From assembly GCA_003105305.1 (NCBI GenBank), contig PQAQ01000241.1, positions 1 through 6,077 of the forward strand: a DNA stretch of 6,077 nucleotides. Direction: 5' to 3'. Origin of the DNA: Candidatus Methylomirabilota bacterium. GTDB taxonomy: Bacteria > Methylomirabilota > Methylomirabilia > Methylomirabilales > Methylomirabilaceae. The translations under genes and the position numbers were made by a program. The stretch's first letter is position 1; each line of letters starts with the position of its first letter. Positions 1 to 6,077 of the stretch are shown here, one piece after another. The notes beneath the pieces were generated by a model, which worked only from the letters and a program-made list of their open reading frames with translations, was not told the origin of the DNA and searched no databases.

Positions 1-1602
1 CTGCAGTCTGGCCGCGAGAAACTCCAACACCTCAGAGGCGACACGCTCGCGCGGCGCCGTCAACCGATCGCCGAACAGCTCCAGGCTCCTTGTGATCGGC
101 TGCGAAAGCGGTAGATCAATGCCGGCGTTGAGCAGGATCTGTACGACCCCTTGGCCGTGGCGACGGAGGGCATAGGGATCTTCCGATCCGCTCGGTATGA
201 GCCCAATCCCGAAGCAGCCGCAGATGGTATCGAGTCGATCCGCCAGACCTACCAGGGTGCCGACCAACGATGCCGGCAGTCTGTCGCCGGCAAAGCGGGG
301 GAGATAATGTTCCTCAATCGCCTGAGCCACAGCGGGGAGTTCTCCGGAAAGCTGAGCATATTCGCGGCCCATCACCCCTTGTAAGCTCGGAAACTCCTTG
401 ACCATTGTGGTGACCAGGTCGGCCTTACAGAGCTGAGCGGCCCGACAGACGTCATGGAGAAGGTGCGGGGCCACCTGCTCGGCCAGGTAGGCGGCGAGCT
501 GGGTCAGCCGTTCGGCTTTCTCGTCCATTGTGCCGAGTCGCTCCTGAAAGGTAATCCCTTTCAGTTGGGACACTCGCTCGTGAAGCCCGACCTTACGATC
601 CTCTTTGAAGAAGAAGGCCGCATCCTTCAGCCGCGCCCTCAGGACCCGTTCGTTGCCCGCGCGGATTAGGTCCATATCCTTTGCCTTCATATTGGAGATC
701 GCCACGAAATAGGGGAGGAGCTGCCCGGCCTCATCTGTCACGGGGAAGTAGCGTTGGTGCTTTCGCATGGGAGTCATGATGACATCGCGCGGTAAGTTCA
801 GGTACTCCCGTTCGAAACGACCGCAGACCACGGTGGGGTATTCCACCAGACCGGCCACCGTCTCCACCAGTTCATCATCGAGGACCGGTTTCCCGCCGAC
901 CGCAGCGGCGGCCTCCGTAGCCAGCTTGGTGACCAGTTCCCGACGTCGGTGCTGATTGACGATGACGTACCGCTCCTCCAGTTTTTCGATATAATCCTGG
1001 AAGCTTCGGACGCGGATCTGACCTCGGCTCAGGAATCGGTGGCCGCGCGTCTTGTTGCCACTAACGATCCCATCGATTTCAAAGGGGATCAGCCGGCCGT
1101 TGTACAGGGCGACGAGCCAGCGGATCGGGCGGACAAAACGGAAGGTCCCCTCCCCCCAGCGCATCGACTTCGGAAATGAGAGCGATGTGAGCAGGCGGGG
1201 CAGGAGAACGGGCAGCAACTCCTCCAGACGGGCGCCCCGCTCCACGATGGCTGCCACAACGTACTCTCCACGATCAAGCGTCTTCACGCGGAGATTTTCT
1301 ACCGGGACGCCGTGTGCTCTTGCAAAGCCGAGCGCGGCCCTGGTCGGCCGACCCTCCGGATCGAAGGCCGCCGTTCTGGCCGGCCCCACCACCTCACGAA
1401 CCAGATCGCCTTGGGTTTGTTCCAGCCGCTCGACGTGCAGGGTGAGGCGCCTGGGCGTACCGAAGGTGCGTGCGCCGGAAAACGCGATACGCTGCCCCTC
1501 AAACAGGCGACAGGCCTGCGCCTTCAGATCCTTCAGCGCCGGTGTCATGTAGCCGGAGGGGATCTCCTCAATGCCGATTTCAAGCAACAGCTCTTGGGTC
1601 AT
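1..1602 (-). CDS. glyS: Glycyl-tRNA synthetase beta subunit, C-terminus cut off by window edge
   Basis: Beta subunit of the heterotetrameric (alpha2beta2) class II glycyl-tRNA synthetase. With GlyQ it charges tRNA-Gly in the cytoplasm; the beta subunit mainly supplies tRNA recognition. I translated the whole frame: 534 codons run from ATG at 1602 to position 1 without a stop. The protein opens MTQELLLEIGIEEIPSGYM, the usual GlyS N-terminus. Family-typical blocks follow: RWGEGTFRFVRPIRWLVALY near residues 149-168, MTPMRKHQRYFPV near 276-288, KADLVTTMVKEFPSLQGVMGR near 399-419 (within the HD-like region), and GIGLIPSGSEDPYALRR at 465-481. The family is about 690 residues, so roughly 150 C-terminal residues, including the DALR-type anticodon-binding domain, lie outside the window. 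The start is 24 nt after the glyQ stop, consistent with one operon. I see no purine-rich ribosome binding site before the ATG, which suggests coupling to glyQ translation. The reading frame is intact. Confidence 0.97.
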   Translation of the reverse strand, partial: MTQELLLEIGIEEIPSGYMTPALKDLKAQACRLFEGQRIAFSGARTFGTPRRLTLHVERLEQTQGDLVREVVGPARTAAFDPEGRPTRAALGFARAHGVPVENLRVKTLDRGEYVVAAIVERGARLEELLPVLLPRLLTSLSFPKSMRWGEGTFRFVRPIRWLVALYNGRLIPFEIDGIVSGNKTRGHRFLSRGQIRVRSFQDYIEKLEERYVIVNQHRRRELVTKLATEAAAAVGGKPVLDDELVETVAGLVEYPTVVCGRFEREYLNLPRDVIMTPMRKHQRYFPVTDEAGQLLPYFVAISNMKAKDMDLIRAGNERVLRARLKDAAFFFKEDRKVGLHERVSQLKGITFQERLGTMDEKAERLTQLAAYLAEQVAPHLLHDVCRAAQLCKADLVTTMVKEFPSLQGVMGREYAQLSGELPAVAQAIEEHYLPRFAGDRLPASLVGTLVGLADRLDTICGCFGIGLIPSGSEDPYALRRHGQGVVQILLNAGIDLPLSQPITRSLELFGDRLTAPRERVASEVLEFLAARLQ

Positions 1603-1626
1603 CAGGGATAATCGTGTGTTGTGTGG

Positions 1627-2505
1627 TTATAACTGCCATGCCTTGAGAAGAGGAAAGCCCGCCTCCTCACGCTGCTTCAGATAAGCGTCGGCGCAGCGGC
1701 GGGCAAGATTGCGGACACGACCGATGAAGCCGGTTCGCTCGGTGACGCCTATGGCCCCCCTCGCGTCCAGGAGGTTGAAAGTGTGCGACGATTTGAGACA
1801 GTAGTCGTACGCCGGCAGCACCAGCCCCTTCTCGATCAGGCGGAGTCCTTCCCGCTCATAGTCGTCAAAAAGTTGAAACTGAAGCGCCACATCGGCTTCC
1901 TCAAAGTTGTGGACCGACCACTCCACCTCACCCTTATGATGGATGTCGCCATAGGTTACGCCTTTAACCCACGTCAGATCGTAGACATTATCGACTCCCT
2001 GCAGAAACATGGCAATCCGCTCGATCCCGTAGGTCAGCTCGGCAGAGATCGGCTTCAGGTCGATCCCTCCGGCCTGCTGGAAGTAGGTAAACTGGGTGAT
2101 CTCCAGGCCGTCCAACCAGACCTCCCAGCCCAGACCCCAGGCGCCGAGGGTCGGCGATTCCCAATCGTCCTCGACGAAACGGATATCGTGTTTGAGCGGG
2201 TCGATGCCTAGACTCCGAAGGCTGTCCAGATAGATCTCCTGAATGTCGTGAGGGGAGGGCTTCATAATGACCTGGTACTGGTAGTAGTGCTGGAGACGAT
2301 TCGGATTTTCCCCGTATCGTCCGTCGGCGGGGCGCCTGGTCGATTCGACATAGGCGACGTTCCAGGGTTCCGGGCCGAGCACACGCAGGAAGGTAGCCGG
2401 ATTCATCGTTCCCGCGCCTACCTCCACATCGTACGGCTGTTGGATGACGCAGCCCTGCTCTGCGAAAAATCGCTGCAATGCGAGGATCAGCTCTTGAAAT
2501 GTCAT
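1627..2505 (-). CDS. glyQ: Glycyl-tRNA synthetase alpha subunit
   Basis: Alpha subunit of bacterial alpha2beta2 glycyl-tRNA synthetase; it carries the class II catalytic core that forms glycyl-adenylate and works with GlyS. From ATG at 2505 the product is 292 residues, the normal family length. It begins [19 protein letters not shown], followed by [19 protein letters not shown] at 21-39, the motif-2-like [19 protein letters not shown] at 54-72, [20 protein letters not shown] at 110-129, and the class II motif 3 region [12 protein letters not shown] at 156-167 with R163. The frame stays open upstream to 2574 (23 extra codons, including a GTG at 2529), but that extension does not look like GlyQ and the family starts at this ATG. 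The ribosome binding site is weak. glyS follows 24 nt after the TAA stop. A promoter-like element lies about 110 nt upstream. I see no T-box signature in the leader. Confidence 0.97.
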   Translation of the reverse strand: MTFQELILALQRFFAEQGCVIQQPYDVEVGAGTMNPATFLRVLGPEPWNVAYVESTRRPADGRYGENPNRLQHYYQYQVIMKPSPHDIQEIYLDSLRSLGIDPLKHDIRFVEDDWESPTLGAWGLGWEVWLDGLEITQFTYFQQAGGIDLKPISAELTYGIERIAMFLQGVDNVYDLTWVKGVTYGDIHHKGEVEWSVHNFEEADVALQFQLFDDYEREGLRLIEKGLVLPAYDYCLKSSHTFNLLDARGAIGVTERTGFIGRVRNLARRCADAYLKQREEAGFPLLKAWQL

Positions 2506-2616
2506 TGCGTGTCTTGCCGAACGTTTCACAATGATGCCTACGCGTTTGAAAAATCGGGAGAAGGAAACACACACCCTGCAATATGGCGGATTACTTGAAA
2601 AGCCCGAGTATCGTGT

Positions 2617-2646
2617 ACGTTAACAACTTCGCCTGCAGTCTGTCAA
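2617..2646 (-). promoter_or_regulatory. Putative sigma70-type promoter for glyQS
   Basis: On the minus strand a perfect -35 box TTGACA (2646-2641) is followed after 18 nt by TAACGT (2622-2617), which keeps the most conserved first, second and last bases of a -10 box. Transcription would begin near 2610, giving a leader of about 105 nt before the glyQ ATG at 2505. The element is in the spacer after guaD and points at glyQ, so independent transcription of glyQS is likely. The -10 match is only 3 of 6, so this remains a prediction. Confidence 0.5.
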
Positions 2647-2738
2647 GGGAAAACCTGCAAAATCACTGGCTTTTCTACTTGGAGGTGTAATGCAAGTGGT
2701 CACGAGGACGTCCTGACGAGCCGGCGAAAACATTGTCC

Positions 2739-4076
2739 TCAGCGTTGCCGGCCGATATTTTCGTTCGAATGGCGGTCGTGACAGAGGGCGCCACGAACAT
2801 AGGTCTGCTCAACGACGCGATCATCTCCCAGAAAGATCATGCGGGAGAGGAGCGTGTCGGATGAGAGATCCATCCATTTGTCTGTCGGCAAGGGACTGAG
2901 TCTTCGTGGATTCACAACAACAAAGTCCGCCTCCTTGCCGCGCACAAGGCTGCCGATCTTGTTGTCCAATCCCAACGCCGCGGCGCCTCCAAGTGTTGCC
3001 AAATATAAGGCGGTGGCCGGTGAGATATCTCCGCCGTCAACATCGTGGAGCATACGGCGGGCGGTGTGCGTATAAATTGCCGAGCGCATGACCTCAAACG
3101 GGGAGAGGGTCGGCCCGCCGCCTACATCCGACCCTAAACCGATGCGGAGCCTGCTATTCATGAGTTCGCGCAGCGGCATGAGACCGCTTTTGAGAAAGAG
3201 GTTTGACGTTGGGCAGTGAGATAGACAGCTCTGCGTTTCCGCCAACAGGCGCCGTTCATCGGCGCCGACATGAATTGCGTGAGCCAGCAGGGTCTTGGGA
3301 CCTAAGAGACCGACGCCGAAGTAGACCTCGGTGTAGCTCCGCATCTCCGGAAACAGGTCTCTGACCCATTGGATCTCGGCACGATTTTCGGCTAAGTGGG
3401 TCTGAATGTAGGCGCCGTATCGGCCGGCCAGATCGCTGACGCCCTTCATCAGAGCCCTGCTGCACGTCGGCGCAAATCGCGGGGTAAAGGCATAGAGCAA
3501 CCTGCCGTTGGCTGCGCCGTGCCACTCCCGACAGAGTTCCTCGCCGGCGCGAAGCGAATCCGACGTGTTTTCCAGAAGAAAATCGGGTGCATTCCGATCC
3601 ATCATAACCTTTCCGATGATCGCCCTGATCCCTGTCCGTTCGGCCCACTGAAACGCGACGTGAGTGCTGTCCTTTCTGACGGCGCAGTAGATGGCGGCGG
3701 TCGTCACGCCGAAGGCGAGGAGCGAGTGGAAGAAGATGGGACACTGGGTGTCGGCCGCCTCCGGAGTAAACTGCCTCTCAGCCGGGAAGATGTGTTCATT
3801 GAGCCACTCCGGAAGTTCTTTGCCGTACAGCGCAACGGCTCCGAACTGAGGCAGGTGGGTGTGGGTATCGATGAAGCCGGGCAAGATCAGCCGATCCGAA
3901 CAGTCAATGATAGCGGCGCCCGGGTGCTGCCGGCGCATCTCATGGTATGCCCCGACATCGAGAATGATGCCGTTTGCGTCTACGGCGAGCCCTCCATCCG
4001 TGTACAGCGCATACCGATCCTCTGCTGCCGGATTCACGATATACCCACGGAATAGCCTTACGGGCTGCAAGTGCAC
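2739..4076 (-). CDS. guaD: Guanine deaminase (amidohydrolase superfamily)
   Basis: Zinc-dependent hydrolase converting guanine to xanthine and ammonia in the cytoplasm (purine salvage or catabolism). The 445-residue product has the family's length and signatures. The HxH zinc pair is H72/H74 in PGFIDTHTHLPQ. TPRFAPTCS at 198-206 is the guanine-deaminase-specific block, with R200 expected to contact the purine. QTHLAEN at 225-231 gives zinc ligand H227 and the likely proton-shuttle glutamate E230. AHAIHV at 265-270 gives H266. HCPTSNLFLKSG at 287-298 is typical, and LGSDVGGG at 314-321 supplies the metal-binding D317. The assigned start is GTG at 4076, directly preceded by an in-frame TAA. A TTG two codons later (4070) sits at better distance from an AAGG, so the true start could be there. 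It stands alone: 256 nt separate it from the gene before it and 233 nt from glyQ. No xanthine dehydrogenase or permease gene is in view. Other amidohydrolases are less likely given the RFAPTCS block. Confidence 0.92.
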   Translation of the reverse strand: MHLQPVRLFRGYIVNPAAEDRYALYTDGGLAVDANGIILDVGAYHEMRRQHPGAAIIDCSDRLILPGFIDTHTHLPQFGAVALYGKELPEWLNEHIFPAERQFTPEAADTQCPIFFHSLLAFGVTTAAIYCAVRKDSTHVAFQWAERTGIRAIIGKVMMDRNAPDFLLENTSDSLRAGEELCREWHGAANGRLLYAFTPRFAPTCSRALMKGVSDLAGRYGAYIQTHLAENRAEIQWVRDLFPEMRSYTEVYFGVGLLGPKTLLAHAIHVGADERRLLAETQSCLSHCPTSNLFLKSGLMPLRELMNSRLRIGLGSDVGGGPTLSPFEVMRSAIYTHTARRMLHDVDGGDISPATALYLATLGGAAALGLDNKIGSLVRGKEADFVVVNPRRLSPLPTDKWMDLSSDTLLSRMIFLGDDRVVEQTYVRGALCHDRHSNENIGRQR

Positions 4077-4099
4077 GCCTTATTGACCCTGGACGACGC

Positions 4100-4116
4100 G
4101 CCGTCGTTGTGACGGC
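4100..4116. repeat. Small inverted repeat just upstream of guaD
   Basis: GCCGTC and GACGGC form a perfect 6-bp stem around the 5-nt loop GTTGT, ending 23 nt before the guaD GTG start. In a guaD leader RNA this hairpin would sit just upstream of the ribosome binding region. There is no U-run after it in either direction, so it is not a standard intrinsic terminator. It may be an operator or a leader hairpin, or chance in GC-rich DNA. Confidence 0.3.
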
Positions 4117-4204
4117 CGATTGGAGGTGCGCCCTGATAGGTTGCCTGTCGCTCGTTGGCATAAAAGGGCCGAATCGTGGGCGCACGGGCAGGGGGGACGG
4201 GTGC

Positions 4205-4220
4205 GTTGGCGGGCGCCAAC
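4205..4220. repeat. Inverted repeat in the spacer before guaD
   Basis: GTTGGCG and CGCCAAC are perfect inverted copies separated by GG, which as RNA would form a 6-bp stem with a 4-nt loop. It lies about midway in the 256-nt spacer (4077-4332) between the histidine-rich gene and guaD. No U-run follows on the minus strand, so a Rho-independent terminator is not supported. The remainder of the spacer is GC-rich; its open frames overlap both neighbours and encode low-complexity Ala/Arg/Pro-rich peptides that I do not accept as genes. Confidence 0.3.
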
Positions 4221-4332
4221 AGAGACAAGCGATTCTCGACGCGGCGCTTCGTCGCGCGGGTGATGAGACTGCGCGTGCCGCCGGGAACCGCGCTCGCTAT
4301 CCGGGCCGCCGGGGTACTGCCGGCTGCCCCAT

Positions 4333-5130
4333 TCACGCCTCTTTTTTCTGCTTGCCGACGTTCTTGAAGAAGATGATGCCCCCAACAAGAACCAACACGC
4401 CGAACACTAAACCGATCACCTGGAGTCCCGCGCCAGACATAACCGACGAGCCGGCCGCCTGTTTCTGGAGCCCGACCGTAAAGGCAAAGGTGAACGTAGG
4501 ATCGACCGCGTGGATTTCTGCCTGTGTCGGATCATTGCCGCCACCGTGACTGTGCCTGACCAGGTCCAGCTCTCCCGGTTCTGAGGCGGCATGGGGCTTA
4601 TGGGCAATTCCAGGCCCAACCTCTTCCAGCTTCAATATGGCCTTATAATGACCGGGCTTGGAAATATCGGCTGCCAGTCTGATCATCCCGTCGCGGTACA
4701 CCGTCGGCGGCAAGGAGATGATCGCATGACTGTGCGCGTCGTGACCCTCCTCGTGACCTTCTCCGTGGCCCTTGCCTTGCTCCTCTTCGGCCTCCACGAT
4801 CTGGATGGAGATGGGCAGTGCCCGCATCTCCTCATTCAGCAGATCAAAGGTGATAGCTATCTTGCCCGCCTTCGGAATCGCGTCGCAATACGACTTGAGT
4901 TCCTGCTTGAGTTTTTCCGAACCTACTTCCTGGAGCATGCCGATCGCGGATTCGCCATATTGTTGCTGGTAACCCGAAAAGTGAACGGCGTAGTGACCTT
5001 TCTTTTGGGCGCACGCGTCCATTTTATCCATGCCACCGCCCATTCCCTCACCGCCGTGGGCGCGCGCCTGAGACGTCCAGGCCACAAGCAGAAACATCGC
5101 ACAGCATAACGACATCAGGTATTTCAGCAT
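4333..5130 (-). CDS. His-rich exported protein with C-terminal membrane anchor, family unrecognised
   Basis: I do not recognise the family. The 265-residue product starts at ATG 5130 behind a strong ribosome binding site. Residues 1-24 form a signal peptide ending in A-R-A, so signal peptidase I would leave H25 as the first mature residue. HGGEGMGGGMDKMDAC (25-40) is Gly/Met-rich. C40 and C82 could form a disulfide. Residues about 90-170 alternate like beta strands, interrupted by a Glu/His insert at 112-135 (H122, H126, H130, H133, H135). A second His-rich stretch spans 177-195 (H177, H180, H193, H195). DPTFTFAFTVG at 210-220 resembles the closing strand of FixH/YtkA- or CopC-like Ig folds; this is only a resemblance. 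A membrane helix at about 234-256 followed by KNVGKQKK predicts an outside domain with a short cytoplasmic tail. I infer an anchored periplasmic metal-binding protein. It lies 84 nt after lapA, probably with its own promoter. Confidence 0.85.
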   Translation of the reverse strand: MLKYLMSLCCAMFLLVAWTSQARAHGGEGMGGGMDKMDACAQKKGHYAVHFSGYQQQYGESAIGMLQEVGSEKLKQELKSYCDAIPKAGKIAITFDLLNEEMRALPISIQIVEAEEEQGKGHGEGHEEGHDAHSHAIISLPPTVYRDGMIRLAADISKPGHYKAILKLEEVGPGIAHKPHAASEPGELDLVRHSHGGGNDPTQAEIHAVDPTFTFAFTVGLQKQAAGSSVMSGAGLQVIGLVFGVLVLVGGIIFFKNVGKQKKEA

Positions 5131-5136
5131 TCAACT

Positions 5137-5142
5137 CCTCCT
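5137..5142 (-). promoter_or_regulatory. Strong ribosome binding site of the His-rich gene
   Basis: AGGAGG on the minus strand lies 6 nt before the ATG at 5130. It is a consensus Shine-Dalgarno sequence at good spacing and fixes the start of the histidine-rich protein. Confidence 0.85.
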
Positions 5143-5178
5143 GCAATTATTGCGAAGATTGCCACTGCGAGTGACTTG

Positions 5179-5193
5179 ATTATTTATATTGTA
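5179..5193 (-). promoter_or_regulatory. AT-rich element, possible -10 region for the His-rich gene
   Basis: The minus strand reads TACAATATAAATAAT here, an unusually AT-rich tract in GC-rich surroundings with overlapping -10-like hexamers (TACAAT, TATAAA). It lies between the lapA stop (5215) and the ribosome binding site at 5142-5137. I find no good -35 box 16-18 nt upstream, so promoter activity is plausible but not demonstrated. A short hairpin (CACT-CGC-AGTG) follows at about 5163-5173. Confidence 0.35.
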
Positions 5194-5214
5194 CACCAAA
5201 CGACCTGCTCTTTT

Positions 5215-5526
5215 CTATCTTTCGTTTTGACGATCGTCTGACGCCTTCTTGGCGCGTCGAGATTCGCATTCCTGGAGGCGCCGCTGAAGCTCGGCGAGCC
5301 GCTGTGACTGCTCCCGCATCCGCATTCGCAAGCGGACATGTCCTGGAAGGCTCAGGAAGATGGCCATAATTGCGCCAAGGGCGGTTGAAATCAGGATCAC
5401 GACCACCAGCGAGCTCTGAAACTGCCACCAGATGAACTTGACGATCGCCTCACCGGAGTTCTGAATGGAAAAGATCGCAACAATCATGGCGAGCACCAGG
5501 AAACCGATAAGAGAGAACTGGTTCAT
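5215..5526 (-). CDS. lapA: LapA-domain (DUF1049) inner-membrane protein
   Basis: A small membrane protein of 103 residues with the LapA (lipopolysaccharide assembly protein A, formerly DUF1049) layout. A first membrane helix at about 4-21 ends in the family-typical IFSIQNS (18-24). Then comes a short loop with KFIWWQF, a second helix at about 39-60 containing ALGAIMAIF, and a basic cytoplasmic coiled-coil-like tail (65-94). In Enterobacteria LapA acts with LapB to control LpxC turnover and lipopolysaccharide synthesis. Many other bacteria carry only the LapA domain, without LapB, and their function is uncertain. No lapB is seen here. The ATG at 5526 overlaps the TGA of the upstream corC-like gene as ATGA, and a GGAAGG ribosome binding site lies inside that gene, so the two are almost certainly co-transcribed and translationally coupled. 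The stop is TAG at 5217-5215. Family assignment is good; the symbol is by domain only. Confidence 0.85.
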   Translation of the reverse strand: MNQFSLIGFLVLAMIVAIFSIQNSGEAIVKFIWWQFQSSLVVVILISTALGAIMAIFLSLPGHVRLRMRMREQSQRLAELQRRLQECESRRAKKASDDRQNER

Positions 5527-6077
5527 GATCCGCCTTCCGTGGGGTGCGTAGCCGGCAGCTCTTCAACCTTGATGCGGGCGATACGCCGGCCATCCATGTC
5601 GACGATTGTCAGTTTCTTGCCCTGGTAGGTGATGATGTCGCCGCCCTTGGGCATTCGTTGAAACTGCGTCAGCATGAAGCCCGCCAGCGTCTCATACTCC
5701 GGCGACTCGGGGAACGGCAACTCATGCTGGTCCCGCAGGTCCTTGATGCTGAGCGAGGCGTCGATGATGAGCGAGCCGTCCTTCAGCCGTACAACGGGCT
5801 TCTCAGCGGGCTCGTACTCATCGTGAATCTCGCCGACGATCTCCTCGATAAGGTCTTCGATAGTCACCAGCCCGTCTACACCGCCATGTTCGTCGACCAC
5901 GATGGCCATCGACATATGCCGCCGCTGAAGCTCCTTCAGGAGCTGGCTGACCTGCATGGTCTCCGGAACAAAGAAGGCGGGGTGGATGAGGGTGTGGAGC
6001 GAGACTTGTTGATGCTCCAGTTGCGGGCGCAGCAAGTCCTTATAATACAGTATGCCGCAAATATCGTCGAGACTCTT
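5523..6077 (-). CDS. corC: CorC/HlyC-family CBS-domain protein, N-terminus outside window
   Basis: This is the C-terminal 184 residues of a CBS-pair protein of the CorC/HlyC (CNNM-related) family, linked to magnesium/cobalt transport or membrane-associated ion homeostasis. The frame is open to the right edge, where the fragment begins KSLDDICGILYYKDLL, the typical end of CBS repeat 1. The second CBS repeat covers about residues 36-86 of the fragment, with the hallmark MAIVVDEHGGVDGLVTIEDL at 57-76 followed by IEEIVGEIHDEYE. The CorC_HlyC C-terminal domain runs from about 95 to 175, with DGSLIIDAS and the block PKGGDIITYQGKKLTIVD. An internal TTG at 6035 is not the start, because conserved sequence continues upstream of it. 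Whether the missing part holds a DUF21/CNNM membrane domain (about 420 residues in all) or the short soluble form (about 290) cannot be told. It overlaps lapA by 4 nt. Confidence 0.93.
   Translation of the reverse strand, partial: KSLDDICGILYYKDLLRPQLEHQQVSLHTLIHPAFFVPETMQVSQLLKELQRRHMSMAIVVDEHGGVDGLVTIEDLIEEIVGEIHDEYEPAEKPVVRLKDGSLIIDASLSIKDLRDQHELPFPESPEYETLAGFMLTQFQRMPKGGDIITYQGKKLTIVDMDGRRIARIKVEELPATHPTEGGS
5533..5538 (-). promoter_or_regulatory. Ribosome binding site of lapA inside the end of corC
   Basis: GGAAGG on the minus strand lies 6 nt before the lapA ATG at 5526, within the last codons of the upstream CBS-domain gene. With the ATGA stop/start overlap it supports translational coupling and fixes the lapA start. 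Confidence 0.75.

Noticed and set aside
2506..2574. A 23-codon N-terminal extension of glyQ.
   Set aside because: GlyQ proteins begin at the MTFQELI block and the extra residues have no family resemblance; the predicted transcript start does not exclude it, but the ATG at 2505 fits best.
1988..2581. Minus-strand open frame of 197 codons in another frame of glyQ.
   Set aside because: It overlaps the glyQ core, whose conserved motifs are all in the other frame; the peptide is Arg-rich with no domain.
1..2642. The 10-mer CTGCAGTCTG occurs at 1-10 and 2633-2642.
   Set aside because: Several repeated 10-mers are expected by chance in 6 kb, and these two lie in unrelated contexts.
3396..4055. Plus-strand open frame of 219 codons opposite guaD.
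   Set aside because: It is fully antisense to a gene with all guanine deaminase motifs and shows no recognisable domain; it is explained by GC-rich codon usage.
4205..4220. Inverted repeat considered as a Rho-independent terminator of the His-rich gene.
   Set aside because: The stem is short and no U-run follows on the minus strand.
4058..4336. Minus-strand open frame of 92 codons whose GTG overlaps the stop of the His-rich gene as GTGA.
   Set aside because: The overlap is suggestive, but the peptide is low-complexity Ala/Arg/Pro-rich, runs into the guaD start, has poorly spaced ribosome binding sequence, and other frames here are open as well because of high GC.
4591..5109. Plus-strand open frame of 172 codons opposite the His-rich gene, with a hydrophobic stretch.
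   Set aside because: The minus-strand gene has a signal peptide, a membrane anchor and a strong ribosome binding site. The hydrophobic stretch is the antisense reading of the charged Glu/His region.

Overview
The window is a chromosomal stretch from a Gram-negative bacterium of moderately high GC. All six genes I can support lie on the minus strand, so they are read from the right edge to the left. A split (alpha2beta2) glycyl-tRNA synthetase, a LapA-like inner-membrane protein and an exported protein with a signal peptide and a C-terminal membrane anchor all point to a diderm bacterium. The protein sequences would suit a deltaproteobacterium or an NC10/Methylomirabilis-like lineage, but the sequence alone does not settle this.

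Reading in the direction of transcription: (1) The 3' part of a CorC/HlyC-type CBS-domain protein enters at the right edge (6077-5523). (2) A 103-residue LapA-domain membrane protein follows (5526-5215), overlapping it by an ATGA. (3) After an 84-nt gap holding an AT-rich element and a strong ribosome binding site comes an unrecognised histidine-rich exported protein with a C-terminal membrane anchor (5130-4333). (4) A 256-nt GC-rich spacer with two small inverted repeats holds no convincing gene. (5) A full-length guanine deaminase follows (4076-2739). (6) A 233-nt spacer carries a plausible sigma70-type promoter. (7) glyQ (2505-1627) and glyS (1602 to beyond position 1) follow, encoding the alpha and beta subunits of glycyl-tRNA synthetase. 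glyS is cut by the window edge after 534 codons.

Functionally this is mostly housekeeping: glycine charging of tRNA (glyQS), guanine salvage or catabolism to xanthine (guaD), and an envelope pair (corC-lapA). No phage, transposon, CRISPR, toxin-antitoxin or defence module is visible. The least ordinary item is the histidine-rich protein. Its predicted signal-peptide cleavage would leave a histidine as the first mature residue, followed by Met-, Cys- and His-rich stretches, which suggests a metal-binding (possibly copper-binding) role in the periplasm.
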